From: Hesseltinella vesiculosa
Taxonomy: Eukaryota; Mucoromycota; Mucoromycetes; Mucorales; Cunninghamellaceae
NCBI GenBank assembly: GCA_002104935.1
Contig: MCGT01000003.1
Coordinates: 1,054,001 to 1,118,000 of the forward strand
DNA: 64,000 nt
Direction: 5' to 3'
Shown: positions 33,501 to 44,507 of the stretch, piece by piece
How positions within the stretch are numbered: position 1 is the stretch's first letter
Layout: each line of letters begins with the position of its first letter
Notes under the pieces: model-generated
What the model was told of the DNA's origin: nothing
The model's database searches: none
Seen by the model: the letters and a program-made list of their open reading frames with translations, nothing else
Made by a program: the position numbers and the translations under genes

Positions 33501-33825
33501 TGGGCAGGGACGTCGAGATCGTCGCTGTCGATCGATGGCAAGGCTACGCTCATCTCTCCCGGTACGCTTTGCTGCTTTTTCATCAGCATTCTGTCTTCTT
33601 TTTGTTACATTCCTTGCTTTGTTTCGTCTTTGTCGCTTGACAGGGCCTGATGAGAAAAGCGATTAGATAACGGCGCCATCGAAAAGACAATTCATATGTA
33701 TCATGCTTGGTCATACGTGACGTAGAAGGGCCAGCTTCTTCTTCAATTGGCACTAACTGAGTTCTATCCGACTCCACCTCGGGCGTATTTTGTCTTCTTT
33801 TTCTACCCTGCTTGGTACGGGCCAT
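30522..33825 (-). pseudogene. Near full-length Fanzor (TnpB-like RNA-guided nuclease), broken
   Basis: Exons 33825-33717, 33646-32874, 32813-31804, then 31720 onward to 30522. The first three keep one frame for 630 residues: a basic N-terminus, a CPTC...LTHSRSSSRLC zinc motif, then helical wedge-like regions. After 31720 comes GIFLNQLYTDGYSVCVPF, the RuvC-I motif VWGIDPGVTDIF, ITEIESSFG, FYGQDIQQLRFLNYRGAQ, the RuvC-II region LCIGDGRFGRRRFNKK, VVDADEAFSSKVC, a zinc ribbon CSKC...CETC and RuvC-III WQRDCNASRNIHAL. Three lesions are visible: a one-base loss in a C run near 31605, another frame change near 31330, and an in-frame TAA between KWRPLLF and PSTQIPLLC (about 30950). An intron at about 31020-30990 keeps frame. 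All core motifs survive, so inactivation looks recent, or some lesions may be assembly errors. Confidence 0.85.
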
Positions 33826-34911
33826 TTTTCGTGATGAAGGAAAACGAGAAGAAAGAAACAAAAAAAAAAAAGGTGAAACGCGAGTTATATTTTCACTCCG
33901 CCATTTCCCCACTCTGCAACTGCGTCCCATTCTTCCTTTCCATTTTAGTCTATTTTTGATTCGTTGAATATTAGTAAATTGACCTAAGTGCATTTTCTTT
34001 TACTATTTAAAACTTATATATCCTGTATTTGGGCAATAATCGTTGCGATTCGTTGCACGGAACACAAACTGATAAAGCAGTAGGCCTGAGCTTTCGATAT
34101 GCCTGAGATTTTTATAATTTATGCTTAAATTGCATGTCGACAATCCCTAGCCCATCACTTCCATGCCTGAGAGGTGTGTACCATTATTACCCCTCCATGT
34201 GCAAAATTTGATGTGAATCGATTTTTGACGAATTTGAAGTTGATATTTGATCAGTTCGCCTGGGAGTCATCTGAAAAAATGGCATTTTTTAGCTGAAGTT
34301 TTGAGACACATCAAAACTAACCTGCTAAATATTAGCTAGGAGATCTCTACCAATCGATCTATTTTTTTTAGTATCATCACCACTCAACACGCTATTTACC
34401 CATGCGTAGTTTTACGTCAATCCATTGATCTTGAAAAAAAAGAAAAGTCAGAATTTCACATTCCGATATCTGCTCGAATCTCTGTGATCAGACTAGCTGA
34501 ATCATAGCTATCGTGTACGTTTGTATTAACTAATAGTCTTGGTTAAAACCACTAATGATTCAAACATTGTGATCCAAGAACTATCTTGGGAACACGAATA
34601 AGAAAAAAACGCCCTCTGATCGTACTCCACTTTTTTTCAGTGTTGGCCATGTAATATTTTGATTGGCTAGAAATATTAACATCACTGATGAGATTCCAAA
34701 AGCAGAACAACATGCGACTTGGTTGGCCTGCTAAAAAATAGCAAAATGGCGGAACTGTGAACAAAACCAAAAAGTGCGTGGTGGCTTTGTTTCAGCATCT
34801 GCCAGAAGCTTCTGCCATATCCCCGACAGCAGTATTTTTTTTTTAGGCTTTTTTTGGTTGGCTATTTTTTTTTTTCTTTTCTTTCAACAATCCTCCCTTA
34901 TCTTATATACA
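33826..34911. other. Intergenic; dispersed-repeat relic and SSE1 promoter
   Basis: About 1.1 kb between the Fanzor start and SSE1. At about 34149 the sequence CTAGCCCATCACTTCCATGC-CTGAG matches the start of a longer repeat copy at 41706 (CTAGCCCTCCACTTCCATGC-CTGAG), followed by GTACC and TGCAAAATTTG in both. No gene was found. Confidence 0.5.
34804..34813. promoter_or_regulatory. Heat-shock element core upstream of SSE1
   Basis: AGAAGCTTCT is a perfect inverted pair of nGAAn units (GAAnnTTC), the heat-shock-factor site, about 100 nt before the SSE1 ATG. Hsp110 genes are typical heat-shock-factor targets. A six-base core palindrome can also occur by chance. Confidence 0.45.
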
Positions 34912-37546
34912 ATGTCTGTTGTTGTAAGTTTGCCAGTACGCCTAAACAATGAACACGGTTATTCAATAGGGGTTTCTCTGCATTATTGCTGTAATAGGGT
35001 ATCGACTTGGGTAATCTCCAATCTGTCATCTCGGTCGCCAGAAACCGTGGTATTGATGTCATCTGTAACGAAGTGTCCAACCGTGCTACTCCGTAAGTGT
35101 TGTTGGTCCTTGCCATGTATTTTGTTTGTCAGTTCCAAAGCTCACTGATCCCCTGTCTTTGATAGTTCCCTTGTGTCGTTTGGCTACAAGCAACGTTACC
35201 TTGGCGAATCTGCAAAGACCCAAGAAGTCAGCAACTTCAAGAACACCGTCGGCAGCTTGAAGCGTTTGGCCGGTCGCACCTTCAACAACCCCGAAGTCCA
35301 AGAATTCGAAAAGCCATTCATCAACGCCGAATTGGTGGATGTGGACGGTCAAGTGGGTGTCAAGGTAAACCGAGCGTTTTTGAGATGCGTTGGGGTAAGG
35401 GCTAATTTTTTTTCTTTCTTTATGCATGGGGTATCTAGGTGAACTACCTCGGTGAAGAACAATCCTTCTCCAACGTCCAATTGCTCGCCATGTACTTGAG
35501 CAAGCTCAAGGACATCACTGCTGCTGAAATCAACGGTCCTGTCTCTGACTGTGTGATCACTGTGCCTGGTTGGTTCACTGAAGTCCAACGCCGTGCCATC
35601 TTGAGCGGTGCCCAAATTGCTGGCTTGAACCCCTTGCGTTTGGTCAACGATTTGACTGCCGCTGCCCTTGGCTATGGTATCACCAAGTTGGATTTGCCCG
35701 AAGACAAGCCCCGCAACGTCGTCTTTGTCGATGTCGGCCACAGCAGCTACTCTGTTGGCGTCGTGTCCTTCATCAAGGGTCAATTGACCGTCCGTGGTTG
35801 CGCCTATGACCAACACTTTGGTGGTCGTAACTTTGACCAAGTCTTGACCGATCATTTGGCTGCTGAGTTCAAGGAAAAGTACAAGATCGATGTCTACTCC
35901 AACTCCAAGGCTTTGCTCCGTCTCCGTGTCGCTGCCGAACGTTGCAAGAAGATCTTGTCCACCAACCCCCAAGCCCCCGTCAACATTGAGTCCATCATGG
36001 ATGACAAGGATGTCTCTGCCTGTAAGCTTAAATACTAAAAAAAAAAACCCCCACCTCTGATCTCTTGTACTTCTCTCTAGTGATCAACCGCACTGACTTT
36101 GAAGAATGGGCTGCCCATTTGTTCACTCGCACCGAAGACAACCTGCGCAAGGCTTTGGAAAACGCTGGTATGACTGTTGCTGATATCGATGCTGTCGAAA
36201 TCGTCGGTGGCTCCACCCGTATCCCCGCCATCAAGACCACCATCTCCAACTACTTTGGCAAGGTAAAAAAAAAATTCCCTCTGATTTTATTGACAGTATA
36301 CTCATCTTCAAATCCGTAGACTATCAGCACTACTTTGAACCAAGACGAAGCTGTGTCTCGTGGTGCTGCCTTGCAATGTGCCATGTTGTCGCCTGTGTTC
36401 AAGGTGCGCGATTTCCGCGTCAACGACATTGCCAGCTACCCCGTCAAGGTCCAATGGCCCAAGACCCCCGAAGACGAAGACACCGAAATCGTCGCCTTTG
36501 ATGTCAACAACAGCATTCCCTCCACCAAAATCCTCACCTTCCACCGCAGCGAACCCTTCACTTTGGAAGCTGTGTACGCCCAACCGGATCTGTTGCCCCG
36601 CGGCACCAACCCCTGGATCGGCCAATACACCGTGAAGGACATCAAGCCCGTCAACGGCGAAGCTGCCCAAGTCAAGGTCAAGATCAGACTCAATATCCAC
36701 GGCGTCTTCTCCGTCGAATCTGCCTACACTGTCGAAGAAAAGACCGTTGATGAAGAATTCACCAACAAGGACGGCGAAAAGGAAACCAAGAAGGTCAAGA
36801 AGCTCGTCAAGACCGCCGACCTTACCGTTGTGTCTCAAGCCACCGACGTGCCCGTCAACGTCGTCAACAACTACACCGAAAAGGAATCTCAAATGGCTGC
36901 CAATGACAAGCTCATCATGGCCACCGAAGCCGCCAAGAACTCCCTTGAAGAATATGGCTACGAAATGCGTGACAAGGTGACTGGCCCTCTCTCCGAATAC
37001 ATCGATCCCTCCATCAAGGAACAATTCGAAAACGACCTGAGCGCTGTTGTCGACTGGATCTATGAAGAAGGTGACGAACAACCCAAGTCGGTCTATGTTG
37101 AAAAGCTCGATGCCCTCAAGAAGATCGGTAGCCCTGTCGTCGAACGTTACCGCGAAGCCGAATCCCGTCCCCGTGCCATCAAGTCTCTCCGTGACGAATT
37201 GGAGCGCTTGACCAAGGAAGCCATGAGCGGTGACGAAAAGTACAGCCACATCCCTGCCCAAGACAAGCAAGACATCGTTGACCGTTGCGACCGTGCTCGC
37301 CGTTGGTTGGATGAACAAATCGCCAAGCAAGAAGTCCTTCCCAAGCACGACACCCCCGTCCTGTTCTCCCGCGACATCAACAAGGAACAAGACGCCGTCA
37401 ATGCTTTTGCCTTCCCCCTCTTGAACAAGCCCAAGCCTGCCCCCAAGCCTGAAGAGCCTGCTGCCGATGCTGAAATGGCCGATGCTGACAAGGCTGAACC
37501 TACCGAAGACAAGGAAGAACAGAAGGATGAAATGGACATTGATTAG
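34912..37546 (+). CDS. SSE1: Hsp110 chaperone / Hsp70 nucleotide-exchange factor Sse1
   Basis: Six exons, 34912-34923, 34998-35092, 35166-35364, 35439-36021, 36081-36262 and 36320-37546, sum to 2298 nt, 765 residues. The actin-like ATPase domain starts [20 protein letters not shown] and contains VCITVPGW-like [42 protein letters not shown] and [18 protein letters not shown] with its missing Thr cluster and FVDVGHSS rather than DLGGGT mark the Hsp110 branch. The substrate domain has an acidic insert, and the C-terminus is acidic ([16 protein letters not shown]) without EEVD. It acts in the cytosol as exchange factor for Hsp70. The first exon carries only four codons. Codon use is strongly biased (CTT/TTG Leu, AAG Lys), fitting high expression. 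Confidence 0.95.
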
Positions 37547-37771
37547 AGCACTCCTTTTTTATTTTATTTTTTTTTTGTAGCACCGTTTTATTATCGTTTC
37601 CCATTCCTCCTCGCACATACTTTTTTTTTATTGTCACACGCATCTCTTGATACTTTTTTGCACATTCCATTCCACTAAAAAAAAATTGTTGACGTAGACC
37701 TTTTTTTTTTTCTCGAGCCCTCCCAATTTTTTTCGGTCATCCGGTCGGTCAAGGGTGCTTTGTCTATTTAT

Positions 37772-39083
37772 TTAAAAGCCAACAATGTTGTACACTTCCT
37801 TGATAGTTTTGTCAGCGACGACTTGGGCCTTGGCTGCGCCGTCATCAAGGACCTTTTGCACAAAGGCAGGATCGGCCTGGAGCCGGGCGTATTCCTTTTG
37901 GATGGGTTCAAGACGAGTGATCACGGCATCGGCGACCATTTGCTTAAAGGGCTGCATGGACGTCAGTTGGCCAAAATCTTGCATGGATTCTTCAGTTGTC
38001 TTGTTGGTCATGGCAGAGTAGATGTTGATCAGGTTAGCAACGCCTGGGCGGTGTTCTTGATCAAAGGTGACACCAGGTTCGCTGTCGGTCACAGCCCGGC
38101 CAATCTTTTTGCGAATCGCATCTGGGGTATCAAACAAACTAATCCGGCTCATCTCCGACACGTCGCTCTTGGACATCTTGCTCGTTGGGTCTCGCAAAGA
38201 CATGACTCGTTTCGTGGCAGGGGCTATCAGAATGAAAATCAATCCGTCAAAGGCGTGATTCCTATTGCCCATTGGGTGAGAGCACTTACGGCTGATGGCA
38301 TCGGGTTTTTCAAAGAATTTATGCTTAAAATGAGAGTTGAAGAGAGAGGCAATGTCGCGGGTGAGTTCCAAATGTTGGATTTGGTCTGCGCCAACTGGTA
38401 CATGCGAAGCCCTAGCCGTGTAAAAATAATACAGTGATCATCCAAGATGCTGTGAGTTCTTCGCTCCTTTTTATCCACCCTCTCTATGTTTACAAACTGA
38501 AACTTACTTGTACAATAGAATATCAGCGGCTTGCAGGACAGGGTAGTCAAAGAGGCCCATTTTCAAACTAGCCGTGGAGGTCGAGGTGTCGAGCAGGGCG
38601 TCCGCATGAGAGCCGTGGGCCTTGCCTAGCTTTGATTTCCACTGGGTCATACGTCCGAGCCAGCCCACAGGGGTGATGCAGTTGAAGATCCAGGCCAGTT
38701 CGGCGTGGCCCCTGACCTTGCTTTGTTCAAAGATCGCACTTTGTTCAGGGCTAACACCGCAGGCCAGAAGAGCTGTGGCCATGTCACGTTTCGATTGACG
38801 CAAGATCTTGGCATCTTGAGGCATTGTGATGGCATGCAAGTCGACAACCATGTAATACGTTGTCGTGTCCTTGTCTTGGAGACGCACCCAGTTGTCCAAA
38901 GCACCGAGGTAGTTTCCCAGGTGAGGAATGCCCGTTGGCTGGATCCCGGACAGGATCACTCGTTTTGGTCGAGGCACATGGGTCGAAAAGGCACGCTAAT
39001 TATATAAAACCATCGTATGAGACTAATCGAATAGAGATCGTACAGTTTTCCAATGAGATCTTGTCTGATTTTACCTTCCACAT
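37772..39083 (-). CDS. MSW1: Mitochondrial tryptophanyl-tRNA synthetase
   Basis: Four exons, 39083-39075, 38995-38508, 38411-38290 and 38223-37772, sum to 1071 nt, 356 residues. The class I signatures are present: HIGH-type PTGIPHLGNYLGAL preceded by VILSGIQ, and KMSKSD in DPTSKMSKSDVSEMS. Other conserved blocks are ASHVPVGADQIQHLELTRDI and LLYK at the Trp pocket. It is the bacterial-type compact enzyme, which in fungi is the mitochondrial one (Msw1/WARS2), charging tRNA-Trp in the matrix. The ATG lies in a 9-nt first exon (Met-Trp-Lys) and is followed by RAFSTHVPRPKR, a plausible short targeting sequence. It is convergent with SSE1, with 225 nt between the stops. Confidence 0.92.
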
Positions 39084-39957
39084 TATGATTTCTAAATTAA
39101 ACAAAAAGAAAAGAGTAGAGCAGGGTAAACAATTGCGAAATTCTGCTGTTTTCACTTGTTTTCAACCCCAGCTGTTTCGCTTGCAGCCCAAAAAATGGGC
39201 GAACAAAAAAAAAAAAAAAAAAAGACGCCGGGACCTGATGGCATGCCAACAAAGAGTAGGCCTCCATTTACTAAAAACAAGAAAGTGCATAGACCATCGC
39301 TCGCTGGCTTGGGTGGGAAATCCTTCCATGAAGAATTGAGATGCATCTGTCCATGGGAAGCCAGCAACTTGGTGGGAAGAAATGCAATGGTTCATTTTTC
39401 GTTAAAGTTTTTCCGTTCTCCGAGGAATTTCAAAGGTCTTCGAAACGAGGGATCGCCCGAGGAAGGTGAAACATAAGCATTCACAGCTCGCTATGGTTTT
39501 CCCATGCAATTTCGTCATTGGTGTTGGAATCCATACCTTTCAGGAACAGACGGCTGCGACCCGCATCTGGGCTCTGCATTGACTTTGGGCATTGCGCTTC
39601 AGCCTGCTTGTGTTTGACTTTAATGATCATGGGACTTTTTTTATTTTCTCTTGCGAATGAAACTTGACTTGTATCAAAATGTCACCCCTTTCAAATTCAC
39701 TTGCTCAAATTAAAGTTTGCAGCCAGATGCTGAATGACAATTTGGCAAGAGAATTTTTTGATGGGACTCGAACGCCATTGGATACAAGAATTGTGGAGCT
39801 GTGGAGACGATTGCGGAGGTGTCTTTTTTGGAAAAGCTATGATCGCCCCCCACCATTTTTTATTATTTCTCTTCTTTTCTCTTTTCTCAATGCAATCACA
39901 ATGCAGCTAAATTTGGCGTCTCTCTTTATCAACTATGGTTCAAGCCTATTGAACGAC
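39084..39957. other. Intergenic, no gene accepted
   Basis: Contains an 18-19-nt A run near 39205 and an open plus-strand frame (39156-39476) made mostly of basic residues. I see no splice partners, family motifs or repeats to support a gene. The downstream half should hold the promoter of the F-box/WD40 gene. Confidence 0.4.
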
Positions 39958-41543
39958 ATGCCGTCCCCTACATACATTACCATTGTCAACAACAAGGACG
40001 GATCCACTTCAGCAAAGTGTCTGAATCCACCTCGCCGCCGCTCGTCCTGTACCTCACTCTCCCAACCTCGTAAAAAGAGATCATTCTCCCAATCGCTCCT
40101 GTCGCCGTTCTTCGCCCATTCTTCCCAACCTGTCTCCAAGCGATCCAACCGAAAATCTTCCTTGAAGAAGTCGCCCACCTCCCCAGGTAAGCTGGAAAAA
40201 GAAATACAAGCGTGGGAGACAATCCAAGTCTCACCGGTTTCTTCCCTGTAGGTGGCCGACTGTGCAGTTTACCGATAGAAATCCTGCATGACATTGTGTT
40301 TTATTTGGATACCCCTTCTTTCGTGGTGCTGGCTTCCACCAATCAACTTTTGATGACCCTGTTCTATGACGACCATGTCTGGCTATGTCGCTTCCAGCAT
40401 GACTTCCATACCCTCACCACCCAAGACTGGAAACAGCGGCATATGGCTCTTTACCGCAACCACTCTATCTTGTCCAGCCGCTGGATGGCCGGCCAAGTGA
40501 CCACCCACTATCTACCTGATGGCCACCAAGATAGTGTCTACTGCATGACTCGCTTTGGCCAGCACCACATGATCAGTGGCAGTCGTGATCGCTGCCTCAA
40601 ACTTTGGCACCTGCCCACTTCCAAATTGATCATGACCAAACGCACTCCCCATGACGGTAGCGTGCTTTGCTTGGCTGTGTCGCCTGACAGCTCTACGCTC
40701 ATCACCGGCTCGTCAGACGCCACTTGCATCCTTTGGTCCTTGCCATCCATGCGCCGCATTGGTACGCTGAAGGGCCACCGCCACGGCGTGCTGGATGTAT
40801 GTTACCTTCCCGATGGCCAAACCGTCGTCAGCTCGTCTCGCGATCATACGCTCATCATTTGGCACCAAGGAAAGGAACTGTACCGCTTGCTGGGTCATGT
40901 AGGCCCCGTCAATTCTGTCAAGGTCTACGACGCGGACCACGTCGTCTCTGCCTCTGGAGACTGCACTCTCAAGATCTGGAATGTGCGCACAGGCAGATGT
41001 GTCAAGTCTCTGAATGAACTTCCCACAACTGGCCACGAACTGGATCGCCCTGCGACCACTGCTACGACCTCCACCGTCTCTTCTGCCCCTGCCAGCACCA
41101 CATCAACAATGAATAGCCTCCTGTCACCGGTCTCACCCTCAGCAACGCCTCCATTGGAACAGCGCCAACAACCCATCAATCATGGTGGTTTTGCGTGTGT
41201 GCAGGTCGATCGTGAACGTGGGCTGATCTACACTGGCGGTCACAACGGCAAGCTTGGCATCTGGCATGTCGACACCGGTAAATGCGAAGCGTCCCTCCCT
41301 GGCCATCACGCCTTGATTCGCTCTATGCACCGCTTTGGCTCGTGGTTGGTCACCGGCAGCTACGATCGTACCATCAAAGTCTGGGATATGAAAAAGAAAC
41401 AGTGTATCCTCAGTTTCCAATCTGGCCATAGCAGCTGGATCTTGAATATCCTGGTTACCCGGTCAAGAATCCTGAGCGCTGGTCAAGACAAGCAGATCAT
41501 GATGCTGGACTTTGGCCATGCTCTCCAGCCCTTGGATGAATGA
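39958..41543 (+). CDS. F-box/WD40 protein
   Basis: Two exons, 39958-40186 and 40252-41543, sum to 1521 nt, 506 residues; an in-frame ATG at 39901 would add 19 residues. The first 75 residues are basic and Ser/Pro-rich. An F-box follows (RLCSLPIEILHDIVFYLDTP...STNQLLMTLF), then WD40 blades: GHQDSVYCMTRFGQHHMISG, SRDRCLKLWHL, DATCILWSLPSMRRIGTLKG, SASGDCTLKIWNVRTGRCVK and SYDRTIKVWDMKKKQCILSF. A low-complexity Ser/Thr/Pro insert splits the propeller between two blades. It probably acts as an SCF ubiquitin-ligase receptor like the gene at 20980, but the two are only distantly alike, so they are not recent duplicates. Confidence 0.85.
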
Positions 41544-42452
41544 GCCGCTTTTCATTTTCTTTGTGCATGCAACTTGTAAATAAATATGTATACTTGTGGC
41601 GAATACCTTTGAACGATCGATATTTCTCATTGAGCATCAACCGTTCAGCTCCTATCATTTTCGCTGGCACGACTAGTGCCTAGCAACGTGTCTTTGCGTG
41701 TTTCTAGCCCTCCACTTCCATGCCTGAGTATCCTGACATTTCGGCCATGGACATTTCTCATCTTTTGTACCCATATGCAAAATTTGGGACAATTTTTTTT
41801 TTTTTTTTTGCTCGAGGGCCCAGTTCCAAACGAGTACCCTTGGCATTTTTTTTAACACCACTTTTGAACGCACAGATAGATATAAATTTTGCAATCGAGA
41901 ATATTCAACTGAAAGGTGTGGATGCTGAAAAAATCAGGTCAATGAGTGAAGGTCACCCAGCCAGCTTTGCAACGAACACGTTTTGGCATCTCCAGCCTAA
42001 AACAAAGCAATACTTCAATCGCCGACAGTCGACCCCAGTTGCATCCCGGATGCCGTCTATTGGCCCACATTTGACACCAAACATCTGAAAGTCCCCAGAA
42101 ACTTACAGTAGTGTTGAAATGGGTACCAGCCGAAGCGCCATTGGATCTTCGGCTGACATTGGTCGTTTCAGTGGTCGCTTTGTGCGTCAACCTCTTTTTT
42201 TTTAGCTAGCCGCGGGGACTCAAAACCAACAATGTTCAGCCCCTTTTTCATTTTGCGACCTTTTTTTTTTCTGTCTCTCTTTCTTTTTTAGATTTTGGGA
42301 CGCGCCGTGATTTCTCATTGTCAAACAGATCGGTATTACACTTGACTTCGAATACAAGCTTTGCGTAAGTTGGGTGTCAATCCCACGTTCAGCCTTTTGC
42401 ATTGTTCCAACAGACAGCCTTTGAATGTATAGCTAATTTACCAAGTGATAAC
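41544..42452. other. Intergenic region holding a long repeat copy
   Basis: Between the F-box/WD40 gene and the F-box cluster. A copy of the dispersed repeat with extra 5' sequence spans about 41700-42003, from CTAGCCCTCCACTTCCATGC through a T run to the conserved tail. No gene is supported. Confidence 0.5.
41700..42003 (+). repeat. Dispersed short repeat, copy 4 (longest)
   Basis: The tail reads GCTGAAAAAATCAGGTCAAT, GAGTGAAGGTCACCCAGCCA, GCTTTG, then CGTTTTGGCATCTCCAGCCT and AAAACA. Its 5' part matches the relic at about 34149. It suggests the parent element was at least 300 bp. Confidence 0.65.
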
Positions 42453-44489
42453 ATGGGCTGCTTGTCGCTCCTCCCTAATGAAATCGCACAATCGATTGCC
42501 GAGAATGTAGCTCAAGATGATATTTTAACCCTTTGCTGTGCTTCTCGTCGTCTTCATGAGCTGTTCCTTCCTATCTTGTACCGCCATGTGTCCGTGAGAA
42601 GCACCGACCTCCATCTTGTTGTGGCGGCGCTAACTAACAACGATCGCCCAGGTCCTCAGCCTCAGGGCCACCTCCTCCGCACCCTTACCATGACCTCTTA
42701 TGACGCTAGCTTTATCGGTTATTTTGACGTGATCGCCACTGCCTGTCCATTGATTTCGGCCCTGCATTTTAACGGCGTGCCAAATCATAACAACTGGAAA
42801 ATCTTGGTTGAAAAGAAACGGGAAAATGGCTTGGTCTCGCCACCGACGATCCCTGATGAGATACCAAGACCCTACAACGATGCCCTCCAAGAACTGGTAC
42901 CCCCAGAAAGCGACACGTCAGCTTATAGTCTGTTTCCTTCCATGTACATGGCCTTTTACCAAACTGTGTTTCAACACCACCCGCTTCTGACGACGTTGAC
43001 CGCCGACATCACGTACACGGCACTGGATCTGCCGACCTTCGTACAGCTGCTGCCCAGACGTCTGACTTGGTTTAAACTTGGTTTGCGTGGCCAGGCTCTG
43101 ACATTTACTGATGTCAACTTGATCCATGAGCGCTGTCCTGACCTGGTGTCCCTGACCTTTGATTCCGCCGGCGTTGAGCATGCCGACCTTTCCCAGCCGC
43201 CTGCGGTGACAATGCACTACACTCTGAAGGAGCTTTCCATTGACATGGTAGGCTTCTGTCATTTATTGTGGTACTGGCTCTGGTTTGCTGGCAAAAAATA
43301 TGGCCGACAGTTGGAGACTTTTCGAATCGGTGCAAACGGTTGCTACGTAAAGCCTGAACATCATTTCATCGCCAGCACCATCATTCCATGTTCGTCAGTG
43401 TTTGCAAAACAGCATGCCTCCACTTTAAAGTCGCTGGAAATACGAAACGTTGGCTTCCGTGTGGAGCTTTGGCGACAAATGCAAAAGTATACGTCTAACA
43501 TCAAGGCTCTCAAATACTCAAGCTGGTCCACACAGGCCGAGATACAAGGAACCGGTTTCTCCGAAATGCTCCTTACCAATGTCAAGCCAACGATTCAACA
43601 TTTGGAATTTGTTTTGCCTTTTGCAAAGCATAAAGGCGCAGACCTTCAAGCTCTGGTCGGTCAATGCCATCGTCTGACTTGCCTCGATCTTTCCTTCAAA
43701 CACAACCAAATGACATCGAAGCTCCAGCTTGCTCTCCTCTTGAATGACCTCCGTCAACTGAAGACGTTGACCCTGTCGAGCTGCATCGTGCATATTCCCA
43801 ACTACCTACGGATTGGCTTCTGCTTGACCTCGCTTACGTTGGTATCTGCAGAGGTCAGCTGCACCGGCCTGGATACTTGCCTGAAATCCCTGACTTGCCT
43901 CCAGACACTCAATATGAGAATGTGCACCATCACCTACGACCACAGCCTTTTGCCACCAAACAAGCACAAGTTCCCTAATCCTAGCTTGGCCGTTCCACGG
44001 CCGGGCATGTCGATTTGTATAGACGATCTACGCATACAAGACCCTGATCTGGTCAAGAAAAACGCCGAGAGAGCTCGCAAGTACCGGCAATATCATGGGA
44101 AAGCTCATCAGCTCATGGTCGTCGGAGGTGGCCAGCCAAGTCGCGGTTGGACTTTTGCGTAATCAAATGGCCTGGGTGGCAAAAGCTAAACGAACGTCTC
44201 TCACCCACTTTTTTTTTTTGCAATCAGTGAAACATGGTCGGATGTGCCTAACAAGCTTAACCCCACGGCAGTTTCTCGGCTACCCAAAGAATACATGCGG
44301 TGCTTTAATGAAGTGTACACATTTAACCGCCTGCACTTGTTTCTAGGATTCCATTTTTCAGCACACACGCCACCACCGGACCACCGCCTCATCGTCGACT
44401 GTGATCACCTACCACGGCATCTCAAAATCGACAAAATAGCCATCATTAAAAATGGCATAGAGTGTCATCATCCTGATGAATCGAAATAA
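42453..44489 (+). CDS. F-box protein with leucine-rich-like C-terminal region (cluster gene A)
   Basis: Two exons, 42453-44158 and 44228-44489, sum to 1968 nt, 655 residues. It starts MGCLSLLPNEIAQSIAENVA followed by DDILTLCCASRRLHELFLPI-LYRHVSV, a divergent F-box. The next 500 residues form irregular Leu-rich units (HLRTLTM, LTTLTADITY, CHRLTCLDLSFKHNQM, LRQLKTLTLSSCIVHIP), as in F-box/LRR proteins. The second exon gives a conserved C-terminal module (LPKEYMRCFNEVYTFNRLHL; HRLIVDCDHLPRHLKIDKIA-IIKNG). It is presumably an SCF receptor. Genes B and C nearby share the same start, plan and terminal exon. The frame is open upstream of 42453 only via TTG. Confidence 0.8.
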
Positions 44490-44507
44490 AAAAATATTGT
44501 CTTTATT

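Noticed and set aside
36308..37390. 360-codon minus-strand open frame within SSE1
   Set aside because: It is the antisense shadow of a highly codon-biased gene; the sense strand is unambiguously Hsp110.
39220..39260. TPGPDGMP peptide resembling the PGPDG motif of LINE reverse transcriptases
   Set aside because: No other reverse-transcriptase motif follows in any frame, and the peptide comes from the edge of a long A run.
39766..39840. GATGGGACTCGAACGCC, reminiscent of a tRNA T-arm on the minus strand
   Set aside because: The stem bases do not pair properly and no acceptor, D-arm or anticodon arm of a tRNA can be fitted around it.
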